Part shown: positions 52,627 to 60,076 of the stretch, piece after piece
How positions within the stretch are numbered: the first letter of the stretch is position 1
How the letters are laid out: each line of letters opens with the position of its first letter
Source: Fimbriimonadaceae bacterium
Lineage (GTDB): Bacteria; Armatimonadota; UBA10988
DNA: 64,000 nt
Reading direction: 5' to 3'
Assembly (NCBI GenBank): GCA_020850355.1
Contig: JADZEX010000072.1
Coordinates: forward strand, 48,822 to 112,821
Translations under genes and position numbers: made by a program
Notes under the pieces: generated by a model
Databases searched by the model: none
Told to the model about the DNA's origin: nothing
What the model saw: the letters and a program-made list of their open reading frames with translations, nothing else

Positions 52627-53967
52627 ATGCACGCGACGCCTGTCAACCGGCGCCATGTCCTGCGCGGCCTGGGCACCGCCCTGGCGCTGCCGGCTTTCGA
52701 GAGCCTGCTGCCCCGGCCGGCTCGGGCAGCCGCCCGGCCTGCGGTCCGGATGGCCTTCGTTTACATTCCGAACGGTGTGCACATGCCGGCCTGGACGCCG
52801 ACTCGCGAGGGCGTCGGCTTTGACCTGCCGCCAACGCTGGCCCCGCTGGCGGCGCACCGCGAGCAGTTGCTGGTGCTCAGTGGGCTGACCCACGACAAGG
52901 CCCGCGCCAACGGCGATGGGCCGGGCGACCACGCGCGCTCGGCGGCGGCCTTTCTGACTGGCTGCCAGCCGCTCAAGACGGCAGGCACCGACATCCGGGC
53001 GGGCGTCTCGCTCGACCAGTTGGCGGCGCAGCGGATCGGTGACCAGACCGCCTTCCGGTCGCTCGAGCTGGGTCTCGACCGCAGCGCGCAGGCCGGCAAC
53101 TGCGACAGCGGCTACAGTTGCGCCTACAGCTCCAACATCTCGTGGAGCGCGCCGGGGACGCCGGTCGCCAAGGAGACCAACCCCCGGCTGGTGTTTGACC
53201 GGCTGTTCGTCCGCGGCACCTCGGCCGAGGCGGCCAGCGCGCTCAGCCAGCGCGACCGCACGCGGCGGAGCATCCTGGACGCCGTGCTGGAAGAGGCACG
53301 CGGCCTGCAGGACCAGCTCGGCGGCCACGACCGCGACAAGCTCGACGAGTACCTCAGCAGCGTCCGCGAGATCGAGCGTCGGCTGGCCTTCCACGAGCTG
53401 GGTGGTGCGGTCGACCTGCCCGGGGCGACGCGCCCCAGCGGCCCACCCGGCACCTTTGGTGAGCACGCCCGGCTGATGGCCGACATGCTGGCGCTCGCCT
53501 TCCGCGCCGACCTGACGCGCGTCGCCACGCTGATGTTCGCCAACGAGGGCAGCAACCGCAGCTACCCCGAAATCGGCGTCGGCGACGGGCATCACAACAT
53601 CTCGCATCACCAGGGCGACACCGCTAGGCAGGAGCTGATCCAGCAGATCAACCGACACCACGCCGAGCAGTTCGCCTACCTGATCGACACGCTGGCGGCC
53701 GCCCGCGAGGCCGATGGGTCGAGCCTCTTGGAGCACTGCCTGGTGTGCTACGCCAGCGCCATTGGCGATGGCAATCGGCACAACCACGACGACCTGCCGG
53801 TGGTGGTGGTGGGCCGTGGCGGCGGCACCTGGAAGACCGGCCGACACCTGCGCTTCCCGGCCAACACGCCGATGTGCAACCTGTATCTGGCGATGCTCGA
53901 GACCCTCGGCGTCCACGAGCCGCGGTTCGGCGACAGCACCGGCTACCTGACCGGCCTTACGGCGTAG
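52627..53967 (+). CDS. DUF1552 exported protein
   Basis: A 446-residue protein of the DUF1552 family. The N-terminus has a twin-arginine-like signal (NRRHVLRGLGTALALP), so it is probably exported folded. Conserved blocks include YIPNGVHMPAW, HARSAAAFLTGCQP and VGDGHHNISHHQGD; the family belongs to the alkaline-phosphatase-like or related fold according to general annotation, with metal-binding His clusters, but no reaction is known. It starts immediately after the DUF1592 gene stop and is translated with it. Its last 11 bp overlap the end of a convergent peptidase gene. Confidence 0.9.
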   Translation: MHATPVNRRHVLRGLGTALALPAFESLLPRPARAAARPAVRMAFVYIPNGVHMPAWTPTREGVGFDLPPTLAPLAAHREQLLVLSGLTHDKARANGDGPGDHARSAAAFLTGCQPLKTAGTDIRAGVSLDQLAAQRIGDQTAFRSLELGLDRSAQAGNCDSGYSCAYSSNISWSAPGTPVAKETNPRLVFDRLFVRGTSAEAASALSQRDRTRRSILDAVLEEARGLQDQLGGHDRDKLDEYLSSVREIERRLAFHELGGAVDLPGATRPSGPPGTFGEHARLMADMLALAFRADLTRVATLMFANEGSNRSYPEIGVGDGHHNISHHQGDTARQELIQQINRHHAEQFAYLIDTLAAAREADGSSLLEHCLVCYASAIGDGNRHNHDDLPVVVVGRGGGTWKTGRHLRFPANTPMCNLYLAMLETLGVHEPRFGDSTGYLTGLTA

Positions 53968-55456
53968 GCCAGCAGGTCGCCATCTCGCGGTCGAAGCGTG
54001 CCAGGATCGGCTCGATAGTCAGCCCCGGCTCGCCGAGTTCGGCAAACAGCGCGCGCAGCGGCTGGTCCTGACCCCGCGCGAAGAGCTGCCGCAGGGTCTG
54101 CCCCGTGGCCGGCTGCACGAACCACTCCGGGCCGTTGGCGGCGGCGAGTTGTTGGCCCAAGAGGGCCTCAAACAGCCAGCCCTGCAGGTAGCGCGCGCAG
54201 TAGAACATCGGGTCGATGCCGGCCAGCCAGCCCGCCGCAACCTGCTGCACCCCGACCGCCGCGGCCAGCCGTTGGGCCCACTCGGCGCGGGCCGGGAGTG
54301 GGTCGCTGGTGGTCCAGAGGTCCAGCTCGAAGAGCAGTTGCGCGGCGTACTTGCGGAGCATCATCGCCTCGCGCAGGACCAGTAACCGGGCCAACGGCAG
54401 CGGGTCGGCCAGGCCGGCCACGCGGTGCAACCAGTGCGGGTTGACCGTCAGGCGGTCGAACAGGAAGGCGTAGCTCTCGGTGATGGCGTTGTCGCCCAGG
54501 TGGCGGAACTCCCACGGCGCCTGCGGGTCGCAGTAGCCGAAGTGCAGGGCGTGGCCGAGTTCGTGCAAGAAGCTGGCGTAGTCGCTCAGCCCGCCGACCG
54601 GGCGGAGCACCAGCACCACTTCCTCGGGCGCGGCGATCACCGAGCAGTAGGGCCGTGGCGACTTCAGGGGGCGGTCCTCCAGATCAAAGGTGATCCGCCC
54701 CTCGGCCCGGGCGTCCAGACCGAGCGCGGCGACCATCGCACTGACGCGCGGCACCAGCGCCTCGGCGGGGAACTGCGCGTCGTAGGCGGTGACCCGGAAG
54801 AGGTGCGCCAAATCGCTGCTGTGGGCCTCGTCCCGTGGGATGCCGGCCGCGGCCAGCAGCGTGCCGAGCGCCGCTTCGTAGGGCCCAGCGGTGCGCTCGA
54901 GAAGCTCGACGCAGAGCGGGCGCAAAGAGGCCAGGGGCAGATCGCCGAGGTCGGCGCAGCGGGCGATGTGATCGTCGTAGCCCAGCTCCCCGCTGATCCG
55001 CTGGACCTCGGCGAACCACTCCAGGTGGGTCGGGACGAACTGCTCCAAGGCGCCCGCCCGCAGCTCGGCCAGCTGCAGCCGGCGGGCGCGACTGGCCTCG
55101 TTGACCAGCATCCCCTGCAAGCTGCGGTAGGGCACCGGCGCCCCGTCGATGCTGACCGTGGCGGTGGCCTCCAGGTGGTGCAGCCGGTCGTTCAGCTCGC
55201 GCCCGGCGTGGGCGTCGTAGAGCCAGGCGAGGTGTTCCCGCAGGAGCCCCAGGCGGCGCCGCTCCAGGTCGTTGCCGGCGGACTGCCAGGCTGCTTCGAC
55301 CAGCCGCAGTTGGGGCAGCGCCGCGAGGTCGGCGTAACGGTCGAGGATCGCCGCCGAGTTGAGACCCTCCTGCAGTCCGGCTCCGGCGCGGTAGTACTCC
55401 GTGGCCAGTTCGTGGTACAGCGCGGCACAGCGTTCGCGGATGGCGGCCAGCGTCAT
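53957..55456 (-). CDS. M3-like zinc metallopeptidase
   Basis: A 499-residue cytoplasmic, mostly helical peptidase. The zinc site reads FLH298-E-L-G-H302-ALHFGY, and a downstream Glu in AITESYAFLFDRL is the third ligand, as in the M3 (oligoendopeptidase/thimet) clan; other similarity is limited, so the specific family is uncertain. It probably cleaves short peptides. The start ATG at 55456 is chosen because a very good promoter lies just 17-45 bp upstream, and an upstream in-frame ATG (55477) falls in the -10 box. Ribosome-binding site GGGGAG. Divergent from an M48 lipoprotein gene, with which it shares a promoter region. Confidence 0.86.
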   Translation of the reverse strand: MTLAAIRERCAALYHELATEYYRAGAGLQEGLNSAAILDRYADLAALPQLRLVEAAWQSAGNDLERRRLGLLREHLAWLYDAHAGRELNDRLHHLEATATVSIDGAPVPYRSLQGMLVNEASRARRLQLAELRAGALEQFVPTHLEWFAEVQRISGELGYDDHIARCADLGDLPLASLRPLCVELLERTAGPYEAALGTLLAAAGIPRDEAHSSDLAHLFRVTAYDAQFPAEALVPRVSAMVAALGLDARAEGRITFDLEDRPLKSPRPYCSVIAAPEEVVLVLRPVGGLSDYASFLHELGHALHFGYCDPQAPWEFRHLGDNAITESYAFLFDRLTVNPHWLHRVAGLADPLPLARLLVLREAMMLRKYAAQLLFELDLWTTSDPLPARAEWAQRLAAAVGVQQVAAGWLAGIDPMFYCARYLQGWLFEALLGQQLAAANGPEWFVQPATGQTLRQLFARGQDQPLRALFAELGEPGLTIEPILARFDREMATCWPTP

Positions 55457-55472
55457 GTTGCTCCCCGCGCGC

Positions 55473-55501
55473 ATCATAGGGGGCCGCCGCCGGCTTGGCA
55501 A
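55473..55501 (-). promoter_or_regulatory. Promoter of the M3-like peptidase gene
   Basis: On the minus strand TTGCCA (55501-55496), 17-bp spacer and TATGAT (55478-55473). The start would be near 55466, giving a leader of about 10 nt that contains the GGGGAG site. Confidence 0.7.
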
Positions 55502-55535
55502 CCGCTGCTTGTGACCGCGCCGTCACGCGGCTCGC

Positions 55536-55564
55536 TTGACGGTCGGCTCGCGACAGGCCAAGAT
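55536..55564 (+). promoter_or_regulatory. Possible promoter of the M48 lipoprotein gene
   Basis: TTGACG (55536-55541), 17-bp spacer and CAAGAT (55559-55564). The -10 matches poorly, and the start would be within the AGGAG ribosome-binding site at 55571. Confidence 0.35.
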
Positions 55565-55581
55565 GGCCGCAGGAGCAGACC

Positions 55582-56295
55582 ATGCGCGTCTTCCTGGCCA
55601 CCTCGCTGTGTGCGCTGTTGCTCGGCTGCGGCAGCCGCGGGGCGCCGGTGATGCTGATCACCCAGAACGACGAGATCGCCATCGGGCGGGAGGTGGCGGC
55701 CGAGGTCAGCAAGGAGTATGGCCAGCCGGTGCGCTCCGGCGCCGAGCATCAGCGGGTACAGCTCGTCGCCGGCCGGCTGCTGCCGCTGGCGGCGCGGCAG
55801 GTGCCCTACAGCGTCAGCCTGCTCGACAACAACAGCGAGGTCAACGCCTTCGCCGCGCCGGGCGGGCCGCTGTTCGTGACCCGGGCGCTGGTCAACACGA
55901 TGACCGACGACGACGAACTGGCTTTCGTGGTCGGCCACGAGATGGCGCATGTCGAGCTGGAACACGGTCGGCAGGCCGTCAACCAGGCGGTGCTCCTGGG
56001 CTCCGTCGCCGCGGCGGTGCTGGACAACCGCAGCGAGCTGCTGCAGCTCGGGGCGGGCGTCGTCTGGACGCTCTACCGCCAGGGCTACAGCCGCGACCAC
56101 GAACGCGCCGCCGACAGCACTGGCCTGCGCTTTGCGGTGCGTGCCGGCTACCCGCCCCAGGGCGCCCTGCGGGCCCTTGCCAAGCTCGGCGGTGGCGAGC
56201 AGCGTGGTCCGGCCAAGTGGCTCGCCTCGCACCCGTCGACGCCGGAGCGGATCCGCCGCCTGGAGGCGTTGATCCAAAGCGAGTACGTGCGGTAG
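55582..56295 (+). CDS. M48-family lipoprotein metalloprotease
   Basis: A 237-residue lipoprotein; the lipobox LLLGC places the lipidated Cys at residue 16. The zinc site is H119-E-M-A-H123, with the third-ligand Glu in SRDHERAADS, typical of M48 periplasmic proteases such as BepA and YggG that handle outer-membrane proteins and misfolded envelope proteins. NAFAAPGGPLFVT is also conserved. It is shorter than BepA and lacks C-terminal TPR repeats. The ribosome-binding site is AGGAG. The branched-chain aminotransferase gene starts 24 bp after its stop and may be co-transcribed. Confidence 0.9.
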   Translation: MRVFLATSLCALLLGCGSRGAPVMLITQNDEIAIGREVAAEVSKEYGQPVRSGAEHQRVQLVAGRLLPLAARQVPYSVSLLDNNSEVNAFAAPGGPLFVTRALVNTMTDDDELAFVVGHEMAHVELEHGRQAVNQAVLLGSVAAAVLDNRSELLQLGAGVVWTLYRQGYSRDHERAADSTGLRFAVRAGYPPQGALRALAKLGGGEQRGPAKWLASHPSTPERIRRLEALIQSEYVR

Positions 56296-56319
56296 GCGAC
56301 CGCAGAGGGTGAGCGGCAA

Positions 56320-57339
56320 GTGGCACTGCAAGCGGCGGGCAAGCCCTTCGGTACGGTCTTCACGCCAGCGATGTTGACCGCCAGCTACGCCCCGCAAGAT
56401 GGCTGGGGCGGGGCGGTCCTGCAACCGCGCGGCGCGCTGCGGCTGGACCCGGCGACGATGGCCCTGCACTATGGCCAGACGGCCTTCGAAGGGCTGATGG
56501 CGTACCGCCAGCCCGACGGTCGGCTGGCCTTCTTCCGGGCCCGCGACTACGCCTCGCGGCTGATCCACTCCTGCTCGCGGATGGCCATCCCGCCGATCCT
56601 CGAAACCCATAGCATCGAGCTCTGGCGCCAGTTCGCCCGCCACGAGTTGCCGCACCTGCCGGAGTCCAGCGATTTCGCGCTCTACCTCCGCCCGCTCGTC
56701 TTTGGCTGCGACGCCGCCTTCGGCGACCGGCCGTCAACCTGCTACCAACTGCTGGTCCAGGGCGTCGTGGTGGACCTTGCCGAACGCGCCCGGCAGCGGC
56801 CGCTGGAGGTGCTGATCACCGACCAGTTCGTGCGCGCCGCGCCCAGTGGGGTGGGGGCGGCCAAGGTGCCCGGCAACTACGGCGCCGCGATGTTGGCCCG
56901 CCAGGCGGCGCGCGACGCCGGCTGCGACCAGGTGCTCTGGCTCGACGCCGGGCGGCGCCGTTGGGTCGAGGAGCTCGGCTCGATGAACGTCGCCTTCGTG
57001 ATCTCCGAGGTCCTGGTGACGCCGCCGCTGACCGACACCATCCTGGCCGGGGTGACCCGCCAGACGGTCTTGACGCTGGCCGCCGAGGCGGGCCTGGAGT
57101 TCGAGGAGCGGCCCATCGCGTTGGAGGAGATCACCGCGGCGATGTCCTGGAAGGGCCTGACCGAAGCGATCGGCTGCGGCACCGCCGCCGGCCTGGTCTC
57201 GATCGGCGCGTTTCACATCGGCGAACGGCGACTGTCGTTGCCGGCCGCGACCCCCGTGGCCGACCGCCTGCGGGGCTTGCTGCGCGACCACCAGGGCGGG
57301 CGGATCGAGGATTCGCGCGGCTGGCTGACGGCGGTCTGA
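56320..57339 (+). CDS. ilvE: Branched-chain amino-acid aminotransferase
   Basis: A 339-residue class IV PLP aminotransferase. The PLP lysine is Lys182 in GVGAAKVPGNYG, and the conserved EELGSMNVAFV, GCGTAA and FEGLMAYR blocks fit group II IlvE enzymes, which transaminate Leu, Ile and Val with 2-oxoglutarate. The Lys-Val-Pro-Gly variation of the usual KCGGNY is notable but keeps the lysine. GTG start behind GAGGGTGAG, 24 bp after the M48 stop. The stop lies 8 bp from the end of the convergent VOC-HMA gene. Confidence 0.92.
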   Translation: MALQAAGKPFGTVFTPAMLTASYAPQDGWGGAVLQPRGALRLDPATMALHYGQTAFEGLMAYRQPDGRLAFFRARDYASRLIHSCSRMAIPPILETHSIELWRQFARHELPHLPESSDFALYLRPLVFGCDAAFGDRPSTCYQLLVQGVVVDLAERARQRPLEVLITDQFVRAAPSGVGAAKVPGNYGAAMLARQAARDAGCDQVLWLDAGRRRWVEELGSMNVAFVISEVLVTPPLTDTILAGVTRQTVLTLAAEAGLEFEERPIALEEITAAMSWKGLTEAIGCGTAAGLVSIGAFHIGERRLSLPAATPVADRLRGLLRDHQGGRIEDSRGWLTAV

Positions 57340-57347
57340 GCCAACCC

Positions 57348-58016
57348 TCAGCGCGGCTTGAACCCGGCCGCGGCGACCGCCGCCAGCAGCGCCTCGCGGG
57401 GCGCGCTGCCCTCGACGGTGACCTGCTTCGCCGGCACGTCGCAGCGCACGCTCTGCACCCCGGCGACCGCCGTCAGGGCCGTCTCGATCTTGGCGGCGCA
57501 GGAGCCGCACATCATGTCCGGCACACTCAGTTGCTGCATCGTGGCGCTCTCCTCGACGGCCGTGTACTCGCACAGCTCAAACAGCACCCCCTCGGGGTCG
57601 TGCGCGTAGACCAGCCGTTTGCGCCGCCCGCCGACCGTGAACGGCACCGTCACCGGCGCCGACAGGAACCGCACCCCCGCCGCACTGAGGCGCTGCCAGG
57701 CAGCCTCCAGGTCGGTGACGGCAAAGGCCAGGTGGCGCAGGCCGAGCGTCTGCGGCGCGCCCTGCGCCGGGCTCTCCAGGGCCGGGGGCTGCTGGTAAGC
57801 GAGCAGCTCGATCCGCGCCCCGCCGCCCGGCGGATCGAGGATCACGCACTGCATCCGCGCGCCCACCTGGCCCAGCAGGGCGTCCACCCAGTCGCCCGCC
57901 AGCTCCCGCTCCAGCAGCACGCGGCAGCCCAACAGGTCACGGTAGAACGCCGTCTGCGCCGGCAGGTCGCGCACGACGAGGTTGAGGTGGTCACAGCGGA
58001 GCGCGGAGTCGTTCAT
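57348..58016 (-). CDS. Glyoxalase/VOC domain fused to an HMA metal-binding domain
   Basis: A 222-residue cytoplasmic protein with two modules in one frame. Residues 1-140 are a VOC/glyoxalase domain (CDHLNLVVRDLPAQTAFY; LRHLAFAVTDLEAAW; YAHDPEGVLFELCEY), with the first His, a Glu and other metal-binding candidates of that fold. Residues about 155-222 form a heavy-metal-associated domain, MMCGSCAAKIETAL with the metal-binding CGSC pair, as in copper chaperones. The junction has an internal ATG (MQQLSVPDM) that could initiate a separate HMA protein. The ATG 58016 lies five bases after tRNA-Gly and lacks a ribosome-binding site; translation may start after tRNA processing, or at the internal ATG. 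Substrate unknown. Confidence 0.82.
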   Translation of the reverse strand: MNDSALRCDHLNLVVRDLPAQTAFYRDLLGCRVLLERELAGDWVDALLGQVGARMQCVILDPPGGGARIELLAYQQPPALESPAQGAPQTLGLRHLAFAVTDLEAAWQRLSAAGVRFLSAPVTVPFTVGGRRKRLVYAHDPEGVLFELCEYTAVEESATMQQLSVPDMMCGSCAAKIETALTAVAGVQSVRCDVPAKQVTVEGSAPREALLAAVAAAGFKPR

Positions 58017-58021
58017 CGGCA

Positions 58022-58092
58022 AGCGGGAGACGGGAATCGAACCCGCGTCGTCAGCTTGGAAGGCTGTCGCTCTACCATTGAGCTACTCCCGC
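58022..58092 (-). tRNA. tRNA-Gly (anticodon UCC)
   Basis: A 71-nt cloverleaf without encoded CCA: acceptor GCGGGAG pairs with CTCCCGC, the D-arm GCTC/GAGC, loop CTTCCAA giving anticodon UCC, and T-arm GGGTTCGATTCCC. Position 27 and 43 are A and A, so the top anticodon pair is a mismatch where U-A is usual. It lies 4 nt downstream of tRNA-Pro, and its 3' end is 5 nt before the ATG of the VOC-HMA gene. Confidence 0.95.
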
Positions 58093-58096
58093 AAGA

Positions 58097-58170
<74 letters not shown>

Positions 58171-58180
58171 AAGTGCCCCG

Positions 58181-58209
58181 ATGATAGTCGCCCGAACGCC
58201 GACCGTCAA
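58181..58209 (-). promoter_or_regulatory. Promoter of the tRNA-Pro/tRNA-Gly transcript
   Basis: On the minus strand TTGACG (58209-58204), 17-bp spacer and TATCAT (58186-58181); start near 58174, 4 nt before tRNA-Pro. The -35 box includes the stop codon of the TOPRIM-protein gene (58206-58208). Confidence 0.7.
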
Positions 58210-58880
58210 GCCGCGGTCAGCGGGCCGAAGACCTGCTGGAGCCAACTGCCGAACTGCTTCCCGAGCGGCCGTGCGGTGCTGAGCAGGTGGTCACGAATCG
58301 CCTGGCCGATCGGCAAGCCGGGGTTCCGGCCCCACGCCAGCCAGGTGTGCAGTTCGGCCTTGCTGCGGTGCGCCTCGCTGAACCGCCGTTCCGGCAGGTC
58401 CCGGACCACCTGCTGGGCGTGGGGCAGCAGCAGATCGCCGTCCCGCACCAGTTGCATTGCGAAGTCCTCAACCATCCCAGGGCTGGTGTTGTCCGGCATC
58501 ACCCAGACGCCCACCACCGGCCGGTCGGCGCGCCGCACAACCAGACCGTCCTCCGGCGCGGCTGGCGGCACCGTGTACCCCAGGCTTCGCAAACTGCCCG
58601 TGAGGGTGGCGAAACGGCCGGCCTCATTGGCGATCTGCGACGGATCGTCAGCGTCCACCACCACCGCAATCTGCTGGACGTACACATCCTCCACGGCTGC
58701 CTTCAGCGCGCCACCCACGTTGGCGATGCCATTGAACGGTCGGATGCGCACGCCCGGGTGGTCCTGGCGATCCTCCTCGTTCCGCTCGAAAACCGGGATC
58801 TCGAAGCGCTTCAGGAGATGGTACAGCACGTGGCTGTCGTGCGGTCCCTCGACCAGCGCCAGACGCGGGCCGTTGTACAT
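58206..58880 (-). CDS. TOPRIM-domain protein, partner of ABC-type ATPase
   Basis: A 224-residue protein with a TOPRIM fold, similar in layout to DUF3226/DUF4435 proteins: the N-terminal Glu11 in LALVEGPHDSHV and the D76-x-D78 pair in IAVVVDADDPSQ give the TOPRIM E...DxD signature; a later acidic region holds MPDNTSPGMVEDF. TOPRIM proteins in such pairs act as nucleases activated by the ATPase, as in OLD and PARIS-type defence systems. Start ATG 58880 lies 6 bp after the ATPase stop with an AGGGGG ribosome-binding site inside the ATPase gene. The end overlaps the -35 box of the tRNA promoter. Whether it cleaves DNA or tRNA is not known. Confidence 0.82.
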   Translation of the reverse strand: MYNGPRLALVEGPHDSHVLYHLLKRFEIPVFERNEEDRQDHPGVRIRPFNGIANVGGALKAAVEDVYVQQIAVVVDADDPSQIANEAGRFATLTGSLRSLGYTVPPAAPEDGLVVRRADRPVVGVWVMPDNTSPGMVEDFAMQLVRDGDLLLPHAQQVVRDLPERRFSEAHRSKAELHTWLAWGRNPGLPIGQAIRDHLLSTARPLGKQFGSWLQQVFGPLTAA

Positions 58881-58886
58881 CGGCGG

Positions 58887-59966
58887 TTACCCCCTGACCT
58901 CCAAGTCGGCGGCCATCGCGTCGCGGAGTTCGGTCTCGCTGAACGCCGTAGCTTCCACCGCCTCGCCACGCCGCTGCAGCCGCACCAGGGCGCCTTCCGC
59001 CTGTGGATCGGCGAGGGCTGCGGCCTGGAAGCCGCGGATGCAGTCCAACGAGTGCGTCGTCGCGACCACCTGCACGTTCAGCTCTCTGGCCGTCTCGAAG
59101 ACCATTCGCCAGAGTGCCGGCTGGACGGAGTAGTGCAGACCGGTCTCGACCTCATCAAGCAGGAGCACCCCGCCCGGTACGCTGGCCAGCCCGACGGCGA
59201 TGGCGAGCAGGCGCGACAGGCCCTCGCCGAGGGAGTTCAGCGGCACCACGCGCGACAAGCTGGAGAGCTTCACAAAGGGGCGTCGGGCCCCGCGGGGGCT
59301 CTCGCGGAAGGCGATCCCGGTGATGCCAGCGTGAACCAGCCGCAGCGCTTCCAGGACCTGCCGCTCGGTTGGCAGGAGCACCAACTCGTCGTACAGCCTC
59401 GCGAGCCGCGCGTACTCGACCGCGCCGAGACTCCACCGCAGCAGCGGTACAGTGGCCGGATCGGGTCTGGTCCCTCGCCGCAAGGACGGCAGCCCCAGCA
59501 CAAAGCGCGCCGCGTCCAATCGTCCCAGCATCTCGCCGTTCCGGCTGATGTCTACGGACGACGCGGCCTCCCACCCTTCAGGCGGGTTCGGCGACTGCGA
59601 ATCGTTGGGGGAACTTGGACCAGGCACAACCGACACCCGCACCTGCCGGCTCGGTGCGCTGACCGTCAACGACCGGCCGACGACCTCCTCGGGCCAATCC
59701 CAGAAGAGGCCTGCCAGCGCAATGTGGGCGTCGACCGCGGTAGCGGCCGCGGCGTCGGTCTGTTCCGCGCGCAACCCGTCACGCAGCGACATCTGGCGGT
59801 ACAGGACCTCGAAGGGGTCGCCCGCAACGAGCAACTCGATCGCCTCCAGTAGATACGACTTCCCGACCGAGTTCTGGCCAGTGACCAGCGTCACCCGCCC
59901 GAGCCGCTGCAAATGCAGGCGTTTGAAGCAGCGGAAGCCCTCGACGGTCAGTTGGTCCAGGCGCAT
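58887..59966 (-). CDS. OLD/AAA_15-type ABC ATPase, partner of TOPRIM protein
   Basis: A 359-residue RecF/SMC-like ABC ATPase. Walker A is TGQNSVGKSYLLEAIE (Lys36, Ser37), the ABC signature LNSLGEGLSRLLAIA lies about residue 245, Walker B is VLLLDEVETGLH (Asp271, Glu272), and the H-loop is VATTHSLD (near residue 304). No coiled-coil arms are long enough for SMC; the size and layout match the ATPase of OLD-family and PARIS (AriA-like) systems. ATG 59966 is chosen because a promoter at 60003-60032 fits it. The downstream TOPRIM gene is 6 bp away. Together they form a split OLD-like pair, a type of anti-phage defence in other bacteria. Confidence 0.86.
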   Translation of the reverse strand: MRLDQLTVEGFRCFKRLHLQRLGRVTLVTGQNSVGKSYLLEAIELLVAGDPFEVLYRQMSLRDGLRAEQTDAAAATAVDAHIALAGLFWDWPEEVVGRSLTVSAPSRQVRVSVVPGPSSPNDSQSPNPPEGWEAASSVDISRNGEMLGRLDAARFVLGLPSLRRGTRPDPATVPLLRWSLGAVEYARLARLYDELVLLPTERQVLEALRLVHAGITGIAFRESPRGARRPFVKLSSLSRVVPLNSLGEGLSRLLAIAVGLASVPGGVLLLDEVETGLHYSVQPALWRMVFETARELNVQVVATTHSLDCIRGFQAAALADPQAEGALVRLQRRGEAVEATAFSETELRDAMAADLEVRG

Positions 59967-60002
59967 CGGCCACCATCCCTGGCAGTCCCTGCTGCCCCGT
60001 CC

Positions 60003-60032
60003 ATGGTACGCAGACACGGCCGGCCACGTCAA
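60003..60032 (-). promoter_or_regulatory. Promoter of the ATPase-TOPRIM operon
   Basis: On the minus strand TTGACG (60032-60027), 18-bp spacer and TACCAT (60008-60003); start near 59996 and leader of about 30 nt. Independent of the tRNA promoter. Confidence 0.55.
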
Positions 60033-60076
60033 TGCGACGTCTGGCAAGTCAGGCACTCGGCGGAGCGCCGCGAGCA

